Source: Bifidobacterium italicum
GTDB lineage: Bacteria; Actinomycetota; Actinomycetes; Actinomycetales; Bifidobacteriaceae
Length of the DNA: 64,000 nt
Direction of reading: 5' to 3'
Assembly: GCF_002286915.1 (NCBI RefSeq)
Contig: NZ_MVOG01000011.1
Location: forward strand, 81,047 to 145,046
In this document: one piece after another, positions 24,738 to 35,837 of the stretch
Layout of the letters: each line of letters starts with the position of its first letter
Position numbering within the stretch: the first letter of the stretch is position 1
Program-made: the position numbers and the translations under genes
Notes under the pieces: generated by a model
Seen by the model: the letters and a program-made list of their open reading frames with translations, nothing else
What the model was told of the DNA's origin: nothing
Databases searched by the model: none

Positions 24738-25176
24738 ACGATCCGACCGATGGCGTCCCGCACCGCTTACGGGCGACGGTCCTCGCCGGTCGCCGGGTGA
24801 AGGCGACCGCCCGTTGTTACGGGCGGCACCCAGTATCAGTTGCCGGTGACCATCCCGTCGCTACGGGAGACACGGACGCTCGTGACGGTCGGCCGTTGCG
24901 GGCGCCGTATGGCGCCGCCTGCGGCGGATGCGCCGCCCGTAGGAGATGCGGCCACCCGCAGGGCGTGTGCCGCCCGTAAGCGGATGGACGCTGGCGGCAT
25001 CGGCCATCCGCGCGCCTATGCGTCGCGGAACGCGCGGCGCCGCAGGACGCCCGGGCGTCACATACCGCGCCCGGTGCGAACGCGCGGATGCGGCGCGCTT
25101 CACAAGGAACGCTCGGCGTCCGCCGCGCCCGCACGGACAGTCGACGGCGCGAGAACAGGAGAACGATTAAGGAATC
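24738..25176. repeat. 439-bp motif-bearing gap inside the arginine gene run
   Basis: Five motif copies are visible, including an exact 12-mer at 24969-24980 in the GCCGCCCGTAAG orientation. No terminator with a T-run and no gene are seen, so argB may still be reached by transcription from the argC promoter. Confidence 0.7.
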
Positions 25177-26139
25177 ATGACGAAACAACTGAAAGGTCCG
25201 GGCTTCCACCTGGACGTGCATACGGATCTGCGTCCGGACCAGAAGGCGGAGGTGCTCATCGAGGCGCTGCCGTGGCTTGAGGAGTTCTATGGGAAGACGG
25301 TCGTCATCAAATACGGCGGCAACGCGATGGTCGATGACCATCTCAAGAGCTGCTTCGCCGACGACATGGTGTTCCTGCGACAGGTGGGGCTGCATCCCGT
25401 AATCGTGCATGGCGGCGGACCCCAGATCTCGCAGATGCTCAAGGCGCTCGGCATCCATTCGGAGTTCAAGGGCGGCCTGCGGGTCACGACGCCCGAGGCG
25501 ATGGACGTCGTGCGCATGGTGCTCACCGGCAAGGTGTCGCGCGAACTCGTCGGCCTCATCAACGCCCACGGACCGTACGCGGTGGGTCTGTCGGGAGAGG
25601 ACGGCGCGCTCTTCTCGGCGACGCAGCGCATGCCGATCATCGACGGCAAGCCCACCGACATCGGCCTGGTCGGCGACGTCATCGGCGTCGACGCGTCCGC
25701 CGTCATCGACCTCATCCACTCGGGACGCATACCGGTCGTGTCGTCGGTCGCCCCGAACGAGGAGGACGCGACGGAGGTGCTCAACGTGAACGCCGACTCG
25801 GCGGCCGCCGCGCTCGCGACCGCTCTGGGCGCGCACAAGCTCATCATCCTCACCGACGTCGACGGGCTGTACGCCGACTGGCCTAACCGCGACTCGCTTA
25901 TCGGCCGCATCGGCGTCGAGGATCTTCGCGACATGCTGCCGCAGCTCGAAAGCGGCATGCGCCCGAAGATGGAGGCGTGCATCCGCGCCATCGACGGAGG
26001 CGTGCAGCAGACGCACATCATCGACGGCCGCAAGCCGCATTCGATACTCAACGAGGTATTCACAAGCGCCGGAATCGGCACGATGGTCGAACCCGGCGAA
26101 GGACTGGAAATGAGGAACTCATATGACAACCGAGCATGA
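25177..26139 (+). CDS. argB: acetylglutamate kinase
   Basis: The 320-residue amino acid kinase phosphorylates N-acetylglutamate, often the arginine-inhibited step. Visible motifs are VIKYGGNAM near residue 45, HGGGPQI, the [12 protein letters not shown] segment and [12 protein letters not shown]. The N-terminal helix of about 25 residues before the core is like arginine-sensitive hexameric forms. The start at 25177 follows AAGGAA. It overlaps argD by 17 bp. Confidence 0.97.
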   Translation: MTKQLKGPGFHLDVHTDLRPDQKAEVLIEALPWLEEFYGKTVVIKYGGNAMVDDHLKSCFADDMVFLRQVGLHPVIVHGGGPQISQMLKALGIHSEFKGGLRVTTPEAMDVVRMVLTGKVSRELVGLINAHGPYAVGLSGEDGALFSATQRMPIIDGKPTDIGLVGDVIGVDASAVIDLIHSGRIPVVSSVAPNEEDATEVLNVNADSAAAALATALGAHKLIILTDVDGLYADWPNRDSLIGRIGVEDLRDMLPQLESGMRPKMEACIRAIDGGVQQTHIIDGRKPHSILNEVFTSAGIGTMVEPGEGLEMRNSYDNRA

Positions 26140-27427
26140 CACGAACCCGACACCCGCTACCGGTAGCGCGCCGTATGGCGCGCTGACCGAGGACAGGCGG
26201 CTGCTCGACGAATACGAAGACGTGCACATGCACGTCTTCGGCACGCCGCTGCGCGTCCTCGACCACGGGCAGGGCGTGCATGTCTGGGACGTCGACGGCA
26301 ACGAATACCTCGACTTCCTCGCGGGAATCGCCGTCAACTCGATCGGCTACGCGCATCCGAAGTGGATCGAGGCGGTCGCCGCGCAGGCCGCGCAGGCCGC
26401 GCATGTGAGCAACTACTTCGCGACGCGCCCGCAGATCAGGCTCGCGCGGAAACTCATCGCGCTCGCCGGAGCGCCGGAAGGGTCGCACGTCTACTTCGGC
26501 AACTCGGGCGCCGAAGGCAACGAGGCCGCGCTCAAGATGGCGAAGCTCTACGGGGCGCGCCTGCGCGACGAACTCGGCACGGACAAGCCGTACCGCATCA
26601 TCGCGCTGACGCACGGCTTCCACGGACGCACGATGGGCGCGCTCTCCGCGACCTGGAAGCCCGCGATCCGCGTGCCCTTCGAGCCGCTCGTGCCGAACTT
26701 CGAATTCGTCGACGCCAACGACCTGGACGCGATGAGGGCGGCCTTCGAGGCCGCCGATAAGGGCCCGGTGGCCGCGGTCATCATGGAGCTCGTGCAGGGC
26801 GAGGCGGGCGTGCTGCCGCTCGACGCCGCATACGTGCGCGGCGTGCGTGCGCTGTGCGACGAGCGGCGCGCGTTGATGATCATCGACGAGGTGCAGACGG
26901 GCGTCGGACGCACCGGATCATGGTTCGCGTTCCAGCGCGAGGATCTCGGCGGCGTCACGCCGGACATCGTCACCTTCGCGAAGGGCGTCGCCGGCGGTTT
27001 CCCGATGGGCGGCATGATCAGCTTCGGCGAGGAGGTGTCCTCGCTGTTCTCGCCGGGGACCCATGGTTCGACCTTCGCCGGCAACCCGTTGGGTGCGGCC
27101 GCCGCGCTCGCGACGATCGGCGTGATCGAGGAGGAGGGGCTCGTGCAGCGCGCCGAAGTGCGCGGCGAGCAGCTGCGCACCGACCTGCGCGCCGCCGACA
27201 ACCCGTTGTTCGGGCAGGTGCGCGGACGCGGCCTGCTCAACGCGATCGTGCTGAAGCGTCCGTGCGCGCACGCCGCCGTGGACTGGGCGCTCGGGCACGG
27301 GCTCATCATCAACGCCTGCGCGCCGGACGTCATCCGTCTGGCGCCCCCGCTCGTCGTCAGCGAGCAGGAGGTGAACGAGGCGGTGGCGATCCTCTCCCAG
27401 CTGCCGGATGATCTTCCCGACGACTGA
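26123..27427 (+). CDS. argD: acetylornithine aminotransferase
   Basis: The 434-residue class III PLP enzyme converts N-acetylglutamate semialdehyde to N-acetylornithine. The PLP lysine is in [28 protein letters not shown] and [11 protein letters not shown] are clear. The first 25 or so residues are outside the family core and contain PATGSAPYG, encoded by an exact GCTACCGGTAGC palindrome at 26156-26167. GAGGAA precedes the start, which lies inside argB. Confidence 0.96.
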   Translation: MTTEHDTNPTPATGSAPYGALTEDRRLLDEYEDVHMHVFGTPLRVLDHGQGVHVWDVDGNEYLDFLAGIAVNSIGYAHPKWIEAVAAQAAQAAHVSNYFATRPQIRLARKLIALAGAPEGSHVYFGNSGAEGNEAALKMAKLYGARLRDELGTDKPYRIIALTHGFHGRTMGALSATWKPAIRVPFEPLVPNFEFVDANDLDAMRAAFEAADKGPVAAVIMELVQGEAGVLPLDAAYVRGVRALCDERRALMIIDEVQTGVGRTGSWFAFQREDLGGVTPDIVTFAKGVAGGFPMGGMISFGEEVSSLFSPGTHGSTFAGNPLGAAAALATIGVIEEEGLVQRAEVRGEQLRTDLRAADNPLFGQVRGRGLLNAIVLKRPCAHAAVDWALGHGLIINACAPDVIRLAPPLVVSEQEVNEAVAILSQLPDDLPDD

Positions 27428-27719
27428 GCCATGCCGCTACGGGTCGCATCGCTTACGGGCGGCACCGGCACGGTTCGGCGCCGTCCGGCGTTACCGGCGG
27501 CGACGGTGACGAGGAGCCGTGTGGCACCATGCGCCGCCCGTAACGACGAATCGCGAGTCCGCTGCCCGTAAGCACGCGGGACAGGGGCGTCCGGCCACAC
27601 TGCCGGTCCTCCGAAGCCCGGCCGAGTCGTCGGCCGATCCCAGCCGGTCCGCGATCCGTACCGGCGGCACACCTGCCAACCACAACAGACACAGAAAAGA
27701 AAGAAAAAAGGAGGCCATC
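27428..27719. repeat. motif-bearing gap between argD and argF
   Basis: About six motif copies are present, with an exact CTTACGGGCGGC at 27452-27463. The last 40 bases are A-rich and carry the argF ribosome binding site AAAAAAGGAGG. No gene is visible. Confidence 0.7.
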
Positions 27720-28682
27720 ATGGGACAGCTCCGTCACATGCTGCGCGACGACGACGTCAACCATGACGAGCAGAAGCAGATCCTCGAACTCGGCATGAAG
27801 TTCCGCGAGAACAGGTTCCACCACCGTCCGTTCGAGGGGCCGCAGGGCGTCGCCGTGCTGTTCGACAAGCCGAGCACGCGTACGCGTTCCAGTTTCTCGA
27901 TCGGTGTCGCGGAACTCGGCGGCTACCCCCTCGTCATCGACAAGTCGGGCTCCCAGCTCGGCCGCGGCGAGCCGATTCGCGACACCACCGAAGTGCTCAC
28001 GCGCATGGCGTACGCACTCGTATGGCGCACCTTCGAGCAGTCGCGCATCGAGGAGATGGCGCGTGTCGCGACGGTGCCCGTGGTCAACGCGCTCACCGAC
28101 GAATTCCATCCGTGCCAGGTGCTCGCCGACTTCCTGACGATCGCGCAGTTCAAGGGCGGCGTGGATGCGCTCGAAGGCATGACGATCGCCTACCTCGGCG
28201 ACGCGGCTAACAACATGGCCAACTCCTACCTCCTCGCCGGCGCCGTCGCCGGCATGCACGTACGGGTGGCGGGTCCGAACGGATTCCTTCCCGACGACGC
28301 CATCGTGCAGGACGCCGAGGCGATCGCAGCCACTACGGGCGGCAGCATCCTCGTGACCACCGACCCGCAGGAGGCGGTGCGCGACGCGGATTGCGTCTTC
28401 ACCGACACATGGGTGTCGATGGGCGAGGAGGATCAGTACGCCGTGCGTTCGAAGCCCTTCTGGCCGTATCAGGTCAACGAGGGGCTCATGGCGCTCGCCA
28501 AGCCGGATGCGCTTTTCCAGCATTGCCTGCCCGCCTACCGCGGCAAGGAGGTGACGGCAGCCGTCATCGACGGTCCGCAGTCCGTGGTCTGGGACGAAGC
28601 CGAGAACCGTCTGCACGCGCAGAAGGCGCTGCTGACGTGGCTCATCGGCAAGCAGCGCGGCGACGAAAGCCTGCTTGTCTGA
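27720..28682 (+). CDS. argF: ornithine carbamoyltransferase
   Basis: The 320-residue enzyme makes citrulline from ornithine and carbamoyl phosphate. The carbamoyl phosphate loop STRTR, the [14 protein letters not shown] motif and the ornithine-binding HCLPA are all present. The start at 27720 is fixed by AAAAAAGGAGG eight bases upstream; longer frames run into motif DNA. Two stretches resembling the dispersed motif occur inside the gene (near 28259 and 28335). The stop overlaps the argR start (TGATG). Confidence 0.97.
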   Translation: MGQLRHMLRDDDVNHDEQKQILELGMKFRENRFHHRPFEGPQGVAVLFDKPSTRTRSSFSIGVAELGGYPLVIDKSGSQLGRGEPIRDTTEVLTRMAYALVWRTFEQSRIEEMARVATVPVVNALTDEFHPCQVLADFLTIAQFKGGVDALEGMTIAYLGDAANNMANSYLLAGAVAGMHVRVAGPNGFLPDDAIVQDAEAIAATTGGSILVTTDPQEAVRDADCVFTDTWVSMGEEDQYAVRSKPFWPYQVNEGLMALAKPDALFQHCLPAYRGKEVTAAVIDGPQSVVWDEAENRLHAQKALLTWLIGKQRGDESLLV

Positions 28683-29200
28683 TGACGGATCCGACGACGC
28701 CGCTGCAGCGTCCAGCCAGCCGGGCCGCTCGCCTCAACGCGATCGAGCAGGCGCTCGCCGACCATGTGGTCACGTCGCAGTCGCAGCTCTCCGAGATCCT
28801 CGCGGACCAGGGGATCGAGGTGACGCAGGCGACGCTCAGCCGCGATCTCGACGAGATGAACGCGACGAAGACGCGGCTGCCCGACGGCAAGGTGGCGTAC
28901 ACGATCGACGACCAGCCGATCCCCGCCGCCGGCCTCGACAGCGACGAACGTTCGCAGCAGCAGATGACGCGCATCCTGTCCGGACTCGTGACGTCCGTGG
29001 CGGCCGCCCGTAACCTCATCGTCGTGCACACGTCGTCGGGCGCCGCGCAGTACGTCGCGAGCGTCATCGACAAGCATCCGATAGGCGGCGTCCTCGGCAC
29101 GATCGCCGGCGACGACACCGTCCTCGTCATCTGCGTGGACGATGCGATGGCGGAGCGCCGCTCCGTGTGGCTGCTCGAGGTCGCCTCCACGCAGAACTGA
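28682..29200 (+). CDS. argR: arginine repressor
   Basis: The 172-residue regulator has an N-terminal winged helix ([28 protein letters not shown]) and a C-terminal arginine-binding and hexamerisation domain with [13 protein letters not shown]. It represses arginine genes when arginine is plentiful and probably acts at the double ARG boxes before argC and argG. It overlaps argF by one base, which ties repressor synthesis to the operon and suggests autoregulation. A T-run terminator follows. Confidence 0.97.
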   Translation: MTDPTTPLQRPASRAARLNAIEQALADHVVTSQSQLSEILADQGIEVTQATLSRDLDEMNATKTRLPDGKVAYTIDDQPIPAAGLDSDERSQQQMTRILSGLVTSVAAARNLIVVHTSSGAAQYVASVIDKHPIGGVLGTIAGDDTVLVICVDDAMAERRSVWLLEVASTQN

Positions 29201-29247
29201 GCGCGATCGTCCGATTTGCGCGATCGCCCGATGTGGAGGCGCGCATG

Positions 29248-29284
29248 CGGAGGGCCGTACGACGTGTACGGCCTTCCGTTTTTT
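29248..29284 (+). terminator. intrinsic terminator after argR
   Basis: A 13-bp stem (29248-29260 with 29266-29278, one G-T pair) with a 5-base loop is followed by six T residues. It ends the argC-argR transcript before the separate argG promoter. Confidence 0.9.
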
Positions 29285-29355
29285 CGTGTGTTCGTGCGGC
29301 CGTGCGCCGCCGTCGATGCCGTCGGCGGCGGTCGCGACGCCGCTCGTGGACACGG

Positions 29356-29394
29356 AATGAATATTTATACAGAGGACTGTATATACTTATGAAT
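29356..29394 (+). promoter_or_regulatory. double ARG box and promoter of argG
   Basis: AATGAATATTTATACAGA (29356-29373) and CTGTATATACTTATGAAT (29377-29394) are 18-bp boxes 3 bp apart, the same layout as before argC. A TATACT -10 (29382-29387) lies within the second box, so ArgR binding should block RNA polymerase. argG starts 22 bp further on. Confidence 0.78.
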
Positions 29395-29416
29395 ATCTGA
29401 ACAGAAAGGTCAACTC

Positions 29417-30655
29417 ATGAGCGAACAGAATCGCATTGTGCTGGCGTATTCCGGTGGTCTCGACACCTCGGTCGCCATCCCGTACCTCAAGGATCGCACG
29501 GGCAAGGACGTCGTCGCCGTCTCACTCGACGTCGGCCAGGGCGGCGAAAGCCTCGAGACGATCAAGGAGCGCGCGCTCGCGTGCGGCGCCGTCGAGGCCT
29601 ACATCGTGGACGCGCGCGACGAATTCGCGAACGAGTACTGCATGCAGGCGCTCAAGGCGAACGCGATGTACGAAGGCGTGTACCCGCTCGTCTCCGCGAT
29701 CTCGCGTCCGCTCATCACGAAGCACCTCGTGCGCGCCGCCCATCAGTTCGGCGCCGACACGATCGCGCACGGTTGCACCGGCAAAGGCAACGATCAGGTC
29801 CGCTTCGAGGTCTCGATCCAGTCGATCGATCCCGAACTCAAGGCCATCAGCCCGATCCGCGATCTTTCGCTGACGCGCGACGTCGAGATCGCCTATGCGA
29901 ACGACCACAAGCTGCCGATCGTGCAGACCGAGAAGAGCCCGTTCTCGATCGACCAGAACGTGTGGGGCCGCGCCATCGAGACCGGTTTCCTCGAGGATCC
30001 GTGGAACGCGCCGACGAAGGACTGCTACTCCTACACCGACGACCCCGACTTCCCGCCGGTCGAGGACGAGGTCGTCATCGAATTCAAGCAGGGCGTGCCC
30101 GTCAAGATCGACGGCCGCGACGTCACCCCGCTGCAGGCGATCGAGGAGATGAACCGCCGCGCCGGCGCGCAGGGCATCGGCCGCGTCGACCTCATCGAGG
30201 ATCGTCTCGTCGGCATCAAGTCGCGCGAACTGTACGAGGCGCCGGGCGCGATCGCTCTCATCACCGCGCATCAGGAGCTTGAGAACATGTGCCTCGAGCG
30301 CGAGCAGCATCGCATCAAGCGCGACATCGACAAGCGCTGGGCCGAGCTCGTCTACGATGCGCAGTGGTTCTCGCCGGCGGTCAAGTCGCTCAACGCGTTC
30401 ATCAACGACACGCAGCAGTATGTCTCCGGCGAGATCCGCATGGTCATGCACGGCGGCCGCGCCGTCGTCGTCGGCCGTCGTTCCGCGGAATCGCTCTACG
30501 ACTACAACCTCGCGACCTATGATTCCGGCGACACCTTCGACCAGAACGCGTCGAATGGCTTCATCGAGATCTACGGACTGCCGACGAAGGTCGCCGCCGC
30601 GCGCGACGTCAAGTTCGGCAACGGCATCGAGGTCCCCGACAACGACGTCGAGTGA
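29417..30655 (+). CDS. argG: argininosuccinate synthase
   Basis: The 412-residue enzyme joins citrulline and aspartate using ATP. The N-terminal P-loop-like [10 protein letters not shown] binds ATP, and [19 protein letters not shown]-like [12 protein letters not shown] and [14 protein letters not shown] are family signatures. AAAGG precedes the ATG. It has its own ARG-box promoter downstream of the argR terminator and its own terminator. Confidence 0.98.
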   Translation: MSEQNRIVLAYSGGLDTSVAIPYLKDRTGKDVVAVSLDVGQGGESLETIKERALACGAVEAYIVDARDEFANEYCMQALKANAMYEGVYPLVSAISRPLITKHLVRAAHQFGADTIAHGCTGKGNDQVRFEVSIQSIDPELKAISPIRDLSLTRDVEIAYANDHKLPIVQTEKSPFSIDQNVWGRAIETGFLEDPWNAPTKDCYSYTDDPDFPPVEDEVVIEFKQGVPVKIDGRDVTPLQAIEEMNRRAGAQGIGRVDLIEDRLVGIKSRELYEAPGAIALITAHQELENMCLEREQHRIKRDIDKRWAELVYDAQWFSPAVKSLNAFINDTQQYVSGEIRMVMHGGRAVVVGRRSAESLYDYNLATYDSGDTFDQNASNGFIEIYGLPTKVAAARDVKFGNGIEVPDNDVE

Positions 30656-30691
30656 CGTTGCACGCGACGCACATGCGAACGTTCTGATCAT

Positions 30692-30734
30692 GGGGAGGGC
30701 GGCGGCCGCGCGCTGTGCGCCCTCCCCGCTGTTT
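30692..30734 (+). terminator. hairpin terminator after argG
   Basis: GGGGAGGGCG (30692-30701) pairs perfectly with CGCCCTCCCC (30718-30727) around a 16-base loop that is itself GC-rich; a short TGTTT follows. Confidence 0.75.
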
Positions 30735-31566
30735 CGGCCACCCGTCCCATGGGTCTCGCAACCTTGCAGGCGCCGCGCCGTTTAATGGTGGCGCATCTTG
30801 GCGGCGGCTCGTCACGGATGGGACTTATGGGCGGTACCGCTGCGGGCCGTCACCGCGTACGGGATGTGCATCGACTATGGGCGGCACCTGCCGCGTGCTC
30901 GCCGCTCCGGTCCGCGGGCGGTCTCGCTTACCGGATGCACCGTTGGTCTACGGGATGCACCGTCGATTTCCTACGGGCGTCGACGCCCATCCGCGTGCCG
31001 TAGTGCGTTGCCCTTACGGGCTGCACGCCCATTTCCGCGTATGGCGCGTATGGGAGGCATGCGATCCGCCTGTGCATCGATGTTCCTACGGTATGCATAT
31101 CGTTCATGTGCCCCGCCGTCCGCGTCGTGTCCGGCAGCCGATCCCTTGCAGGGAGGCGCTTCCCGTAAGCGCCGCGCCGTCCGATTCGCCGTCCATGGGC
31201 AGCCGCATCCCGTAAGGTTTCCGCATCCGTAATGGCCTGCATCCGTAATGATGTGATGTAATGAATCGTGCTCGTGGATGCATACGACCCGTAACGGTGC
31301 GCAAGGGCGACCAACTGACGGCACCGGCGATGTGGCCGATGGCGCCTGATGGAATCCGATGCGATGCGTAACAACGGGATGCGCAATGCGACCCGTAACG
31401 ATGCCGGGGCGTTCTTCGGCAGGCGGCGGCCATGGGAAACCGGCGGCGGATTTCGATGAACACCGGTAGGATGAGCACCGGCAGGAAGGACAACCAGGCG
31501 CGCCTGACGTCGCGCGCCGCGCATATCACGCCGTCGGCATGACGGCGAAGGAGACATGGAGACATC
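30735..31566. repeat. gene-free gap between argG and argH with about fifteen motif variants
   Basis: Many copies here are of the subtype CTTACGGGATGC / GCATCCCGTAAG, where the GGC end is replaced by ATGC. They occur on both strands, densest at 30826-31020. The region separates argG from argH and makes it unlikely that they share one transcript, given the argG terminator. I see no ARG box before argH. Confidence 0.7.
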
Positions 31567-33108
31567 ATGAGTGACGAACGCATCGTCGAAACGACCGACA
31601 CCGAGACCGCGGCGGGCGCGTCGGAGCAGCAGCCGGGCGAGCATCTCGCGCTGTGGGGAGGCCGTTTCTCCTCCGGTCCGTCGGCGGAGCTCGCGCTGCT
31701 GAGCAAGTCCACGCAGTTCGATTGGCGCCTCGCCGACGACGACATCGCCGGTTCGCGCGCCCATGCGCGCGCGCTCGGACGTGCGGGCCTGCTCACCCCC
31801 GACGAGTTGCAGCGCATGGAGGCCGCGCTCGACGAGCTGCAGCGCCGCGTGGACGACGGTGAGTTCGCGCCGATCGAGGACGACGAGGACGAGGCGACGG
31901 CGCTCGAGCGCGGACTCATCGCCATCGCGGGCGATGAACTCGGCGGCAAGCTGCGCGCCGGGCGTTCTCGCAACGACCAGATCGCGACGCTCATCCGCAT
32001 GTGGCTGCGCCGCCATGCGCGCATCGTCGCCAAGCAGGTGCTCGCGCTCGCCGACGCGTTGTGCGAGCAGGCCAAGGCGGCGGGACGCACCGTCATGCCC
32101 GGCCGCACGCATATGCAGCACGCGCAGCCGGTGCTGCTCGCGCATCAGCTCATGGCGCATGTGTGGCCGCTGCTGCGCGACGTCGAACGGTTCATCGATT
32201 GGGACGGCCGCGTCGACGCGAGCCCCTACGGTTCCGGCGCGCTCGCCGGCAACACGCTCGGCTTGGAGCCGACGGCCGTCGCGCGCGAACTCGGTTTCAC
32301 GAAGGTCACCGAGAATTCGATCGACGGCACGTCGAGCCGTGATCTCGTCGCCGAATACTCGTTCATCGCTGCGATGATCGGCGTCGACGTCTCCCGCCTG
32401 TCGGAGGAGATCATCATCTGGAACACGCAGGAGTTCGGCTTCGTCACGCTCGACGACGCATACTCCACCGGTTCGTCGATCATGCCGCAGAAGAAGAACC
32501 CCGACATCGCCGAACTCGCGCGCGGCAAGGCGGGGCGCCTCATCGGCGACCTCACCGGCCTGCTCGCGACGCTCAAGGGGCTGCCCACCGCGTATGCGCG
32601 CGACCTGCAGGAGGACAAGGAGGCGGTGTTCGACCAGACCGACACGCTCGAGGTGCTGCTGCCCGCGTTCACCGGCATGGTGCGCACGATGCGATTCAAC
32701 GCGGAACGTCTCGAGCAGGAGGCGCCGACCGGTTTCGCGCTCGCGACCGACATCGCCGAGTGGCTCGTGAAGAACGGCGTGCCGTTCCGCCATGCGCATG
32801 AGCTTTCCGGTGCGTGCGTCAAGCTGGCCGAAGGCCGTCACGAGGAGCTGTGGGACCTGTCCGACGACGATTTCATCGAGATCTTCCGTGATTTCGTGCC
32901 GCCGGAGCAGGCGGTGAAGGTGCGCGAGGTGCTGTCGACGGAGGGCTCCGTCTCCGCGCGCGCAGGCAAGGGCGGCACGGCGCCGACGCGCGTGCGCGAG
33001 CAGATCATGTCGGCGAAGTCGCAGATCGAACGCCTGCACGGCATGTTCCAGGCCAAGAGCGACGGCATCGCCTACAAGGCGACCGGCTCCCTCGCGAAGA
33101 AGCAGTGA
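31567..33108 (+). CDS. argH: argininosuccinate lyase
   Basis: The 513-residue member of the fumarase/aspartase superfamily splits argininosuccinate to arginine and fumarate. The signature [11 protein letters not shown] is present, as are RSRNDQ and [11 protein letters not shown]. The core [10 protein letters not shown] starts at about residue 29; the Glu/Thr/Ala-rich N-terminal extension makes the protein longer than the usual 460-490. The start follows AAGGAG and GGAG. This completes the pathway from glutamate. Confidence 0.97.
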   Translation: MSDERIVETTDTETAAGASEQQPGEHLALWGGRFSSGPSAELALLSKSTQFDWRLADDDIAGSRAHARALGRAGLLTPDELQRMEAALDELQRRVDDGEFAPIEDDEDEATALERGLIAIAGDELGGKLRAGRSRNDQIATLIRMWLRRHARIVAKQVLALADALCEQAKAAGRTVMPGRTHMQHAQPVLLAHQLMAHVWPLLRDVERFIDWDGRVDASPYGSGALAGNTLGLEPTAVARELGFTKVTENSIDGTSSRDLVAEYSFIAAMIGVDVSRLSEEIIIWNTQEFGFVTLDDAYSTGSSIMPQKKNPDIAELARGKAGRLIGDLTGLLATLKGLPTAYARDLQEDKEAVFDQTDTLEVLLPAFTGMVRTMRFNAERLEQEAPTGFALATDIAEWLVKNGVPFRHAHELSGACVKLAEGRHEELWDLSDDDFIEIFRDFVPPEQAVKVREVLSTEGSVSARAGKGGTAPTRVREQIMSAKSQIERLHGMFQAKSDGIAYKATGSLAKKQ

Positions 33109-33124
33109 CGGCCGCATGACGCAT

Positions 33125-33159
33125 GGGTGCGCCGCCGAACGACGTCCGGCGGCGCACCC
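33125..33159. terminator. hairpin after argH
   Basis: A perfect 13-bp stem (33125-33137 with 33147-33159) closes a 9-base loop 16 bp after the argH stop. There is no T-run, a form seen often for actinobacterial terminators. Confidence 0.65.
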
Positions 33160-33661
33160 GGTCGTATGCCGCGCGCCGTGCCGTCTGCGCAGTCGCCGCT
33201 GTGATGGAGGCGCCGCCGCGCACGCGCATCGATCCGCCATCGCTTACTGGTGGCCGCGTCTTACGGGAAGCAACGTCTTACGGGCGGCATCGTTCAAGGC
33301 GCAGCATCGCCTATCGGCGGCAGCGTCCGTGAACGGCCTCGTCAGCGACCCCATGCGTTATCGGACGCACTATCTACGGGATGCATCGATTACGGGATGC
33401 ATCATCCGCGATGATCGCTAACGGGCGGCGCGCTGCACCTCCGGGAACGCTCGGCCGTGCACGGTGCGCCTGACGGCATGCGTCCTCTCGCGGTGAGCCC
33501 GGCAGTCGGAAGACACGGCGGACATGGTCCGGGCGTCTCCATGATGCTACGGGTCGCACCCCGTATGCATGCATCCCGTAAGGAAACGCCGCCGCCGATC
33601 GGGACGATGGCGCACGATCCCGCAACGATGACCACATCATGTCCGGATGAGGGAGGGTCAT
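33160..33661. repeat. motif-bearing gap before the HD-domain gene
   Basis: About nine motif copies lie here, including an exact 12-mer at 33277-33288 and two of the ATGC subtype near 33372-33402. No gene is evident. Confidence 0.7.
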
Positions 33662-34180
33662 ATGCTGAGCCGGGAACGCATCGACGCCATCGTGCGTCAC
33701 TACGGGCGCGACATTCTGGAGCACGAGCACATGGAGATCGAAAGGAGGAGCCTGCAGCACGGCGACGTCACGACGTATGAGCATTCGCTGCGGGTGGCGC
33801 GGCTGAGCGTGGCGATCGCCGACCGGCTGCATCTGTGGAGGCATGTGGACCTGCGCGCGCTCGTACGGGCGGCGCTGCTGCACGACTACTTCCTGTACGA
33901 TTGGCATGATTATGACGGCGGAAGCCACCGGATGCACGGATTCCGCCATCCGTACACCGCCGAAGCCAATGCGCGCGCCGATTTCGAGCTCGACGACATC
34001 GTCTCGAACAGCATCCGCACGCATATGTTCCCACTGACGCCGATACCGCCGCGATATCTCGAGGGGGTCATCGTGAACGTCGCCGATACGGTGAGCGCCG
34101 TGCGGGAGACGCTGGCATCGCGACTGTCGCGATGGAAGCGTGCGGATGCCGCCCGTAGGGGATCGACGTTGCGCCCGTAA
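33662..34180 (+). CDS. HD-domain phosphohydrolase family protein
   Basis: The 172-residue protein carries the HD-fold metal ligands: the histidine in YEHSLRVARL, HD in LLHDYFLYDWH, and a later H in RTHMFPL followed by VADTVSA. This matches small bacterial HD hydrolases that act on nucleotides or phosphoesters; the substrate cannot be predicted. ATG 33662 is preferred to 33647 because the latter lies within the GAGGGAGGG ribosome binding site. The C-terminal tail after about residue 150 is basic and partly encoded by motif DNA, so the natural end of the conserved domain comes earlier. Confidence 0.8.
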   Translation: MLSRERIDAIVRHYGRDILEHEHMEIERRSLQHGDVTTYEHSLRVARLSVAIADRLHLWRHVDLRALVRAALLHDYFLYDWHDYDGGSHRMHGFRHPYTAEANARADFELDDIVSNSIRTHMFPLTPIPPRYLEGVIVNVADTVSAVRETLASRLSRWKRADAARRGSTLRP

Positions 34181-34397
34181 GGATTCGACGGTGCCGCCCG
34201 TAGGGGAGACCGCGTTGGTCGGGCGGCTGCCCGCGAGCCGGCCCGGCGCCGCTTCGGGCGCCCCGGCAACGGGTCTGATGCCCCCGCTTACGGTACCGGC
34301 GCCGTGTCGGCGAGGTGTGACACACTGACAATGTTTGCCCCGCGCCGATCGGAGGGCGGGGGCACCCGTTCGAAAACTTCACAAGGAGATGTTTGGC

Positions 34398-35720
34398 ATG
34401 GCTCACGTCATCGATTTCAAGGAAGCCGGATTCGATTCCGTGCTCGATGAATTGCAATGGCGCGGGTTGATCTCGCAATCCACCGACAGGGATCGACTCG
34501 CCGAGACGTTGAACGGGGAGCCCATCCATTATTACTGCGGCTTCGATCCGACCGCGCCGTCGCTGCACATCGGCAACCTCGTGCAGCTCATCATCATGCG
34601 TCATCTGCAGGAGGCCGGCCATCATCCGATCGCCCTCGTCGGCGGCGCCACCGGCCTCATCGGCGACCCCCGCCAGTCCGGCGAACGCATCCTCAACCCG
34701 AAGGACGTCGTCGAGCAGTGGTGCGAGCGTCTGCGCATCCAGATCGGCGACATCCTCGTGCAGGAGGGCGACAATCCGGTGACCTTCGTGTCCAACTACG
34801 ACTGGACCGCGACGATGAACGTGCTCGACTTCCTGCGCGACGTCGGCAAGAACTTCCGTGTCGGCACGATGATGTCGAAGGACATCGTCGCCCGGCGCCT
34901 CAATTCGGAGGAGGGCATCTCCTTCACCGAATTCAGCTATCAGGTGCTGCAGGGCAACGACTTCCTGCACCTGTACGACCATTTCGACTGCGTGCTCGAG
35001 CTCGGCGGCTCCGATCAGTGGGGCAACCTCACCTCCGGACTCGACCTCATCCACAAGGTGCGCGGCGTCAACGTCAACGTCATGGCCAGCCCGATCATCA
35101 CCGACGCCACCGGCAAGAAGTTCGGCAAATCCGAAGGCAACGCCGTGTGGCTCGACGGTTCGATGCTCAGCCCTTACAAGTTCTACCAGTTCTGGGTCAA
35201 CCGTCCCGACGCCGAGATGGAGCGTCTGCTCAAGGCCTTCACGTTCCTGCCGAAGGCGCGCATCGAGGAGCTGATCGATGCCACCGAGACGAATCCGGGC
35301 GCGCGCGAGGCGCAGCGCGCGCTCGCCTGGGAGGTCACGAGCCTCGTGCACGGCGAGGATGCGACACGTCAGGCCATCGAGGCATCCACCGCGCTGTTCG
35401 GCCGCGGCGGCGACGTGGCCGAGATCGGCGAGGACATCCTCGAGGCCGCGCTCGAAGGCCTCAAGGTCGAGGACGAGGACGGCGCCAAGGCCTTCGCGAA
35501 GGCCGGCGCCGGCGACCGCGTCAGCGAGGCCGGCGTCAGGGCCGGCCTGTTCAAGTCGATCTCCGAGGCGCGCAAGACGATCAAGTCCGGCGGCGTGTAC
35601 CTCAACAACGCGCGCGTCGAGGACGAGGAGCAGCTGCTCGGCGGCGACGATTTCCTGCAGGGGCGCTTCGCGATCCTGCGCCGCGGCAAGAAGGCGCTCG
35701 GCGTCGTCGAGCTTGGCTGA
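34398..35720 (+). CDS. tyrS: tyrosyl-tRNA synthetase
   Basis: The 440-residue class I synthetase has the HIGH-type motif [11 protein letters not shown] (about residue 55), the tyrosine-binding region YQVLQGNDF and GGSDQWGN, the KMSKS-type loop KFGKSEG and a C-terminal S4 RNA-binding domain ([14 protein letters not shown]). The ATG at 34398 sits nine bases after GGAG; an ATG at 34389 is too close to that site. The upstream gap of about 200 bp has four motif copies but no T-box. Confidence 0.97.
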   Translation: MAHVIDFKEAGFDSVLDELQWRGLISQSTDRDRLAETLNGEPIHYYCGFDPTAPSLHIGNLVQLIIMRHLQEAGHHPIALVGGATGLIGDPRQSGERILNPKDVVEQWCERLRIQIGDILVQEGDNPVTFVSNYDWTATMNVLDFLRDVGKNFRVGTMMSKDIVARRLNSEEGISFTEFSYQVLQGNDFLHLYDHFDCVLELGGSDQWGNLTSGLDLIHKVRGVNVNVMASPIITDATGKKFGKSEGNAVWLDGSMLSPYKFYQFWVNRPDAEMERLLKAFTFLPKARIEELIDATETNPGAREAQRALAWEVTSLVHGEDATRQAIEASTALFGRGGDVAEIGEDILEAALEGLKVEDEDGAKAFAKAGAGDRVSEAGVRAGLFKSISEARKTIKSGGVYLNNARVEDEEQLLGGDDFLQGRFAILRRGKKALGVVELG

Positions 35721-35792
35721 TTTCTTGCACACCGACAGCCGAAACGGCGGATCCGGAACGCTGATTGGCTACACTGGAAGACAATGACGGAC

Positions 35793-35816
35793 GAGGCGGG
35801 CGCGCATGCCCGCCTC
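35793..35816. terminator. hairpin between tyrS and the TPR gene
   Basis: GAGGCGGGC and GCCCGCCTC form a perfect 9-bp stem with a 6-base loop, followed by TCGAATGAAAAAGG. It could terminate tyrS transcription or shape the leader of the next gene. Confidence 0.45.
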
Positions 35817-35837
35817 TCGAATGAAAAAGGTACGAAC

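Noticed and set aside
34181..34397. T-box leader before tyrS
   Set aside because: No specifier loop or conserved T-box sequence is visible; the stretch holds motif copies and the ribosome binding site.
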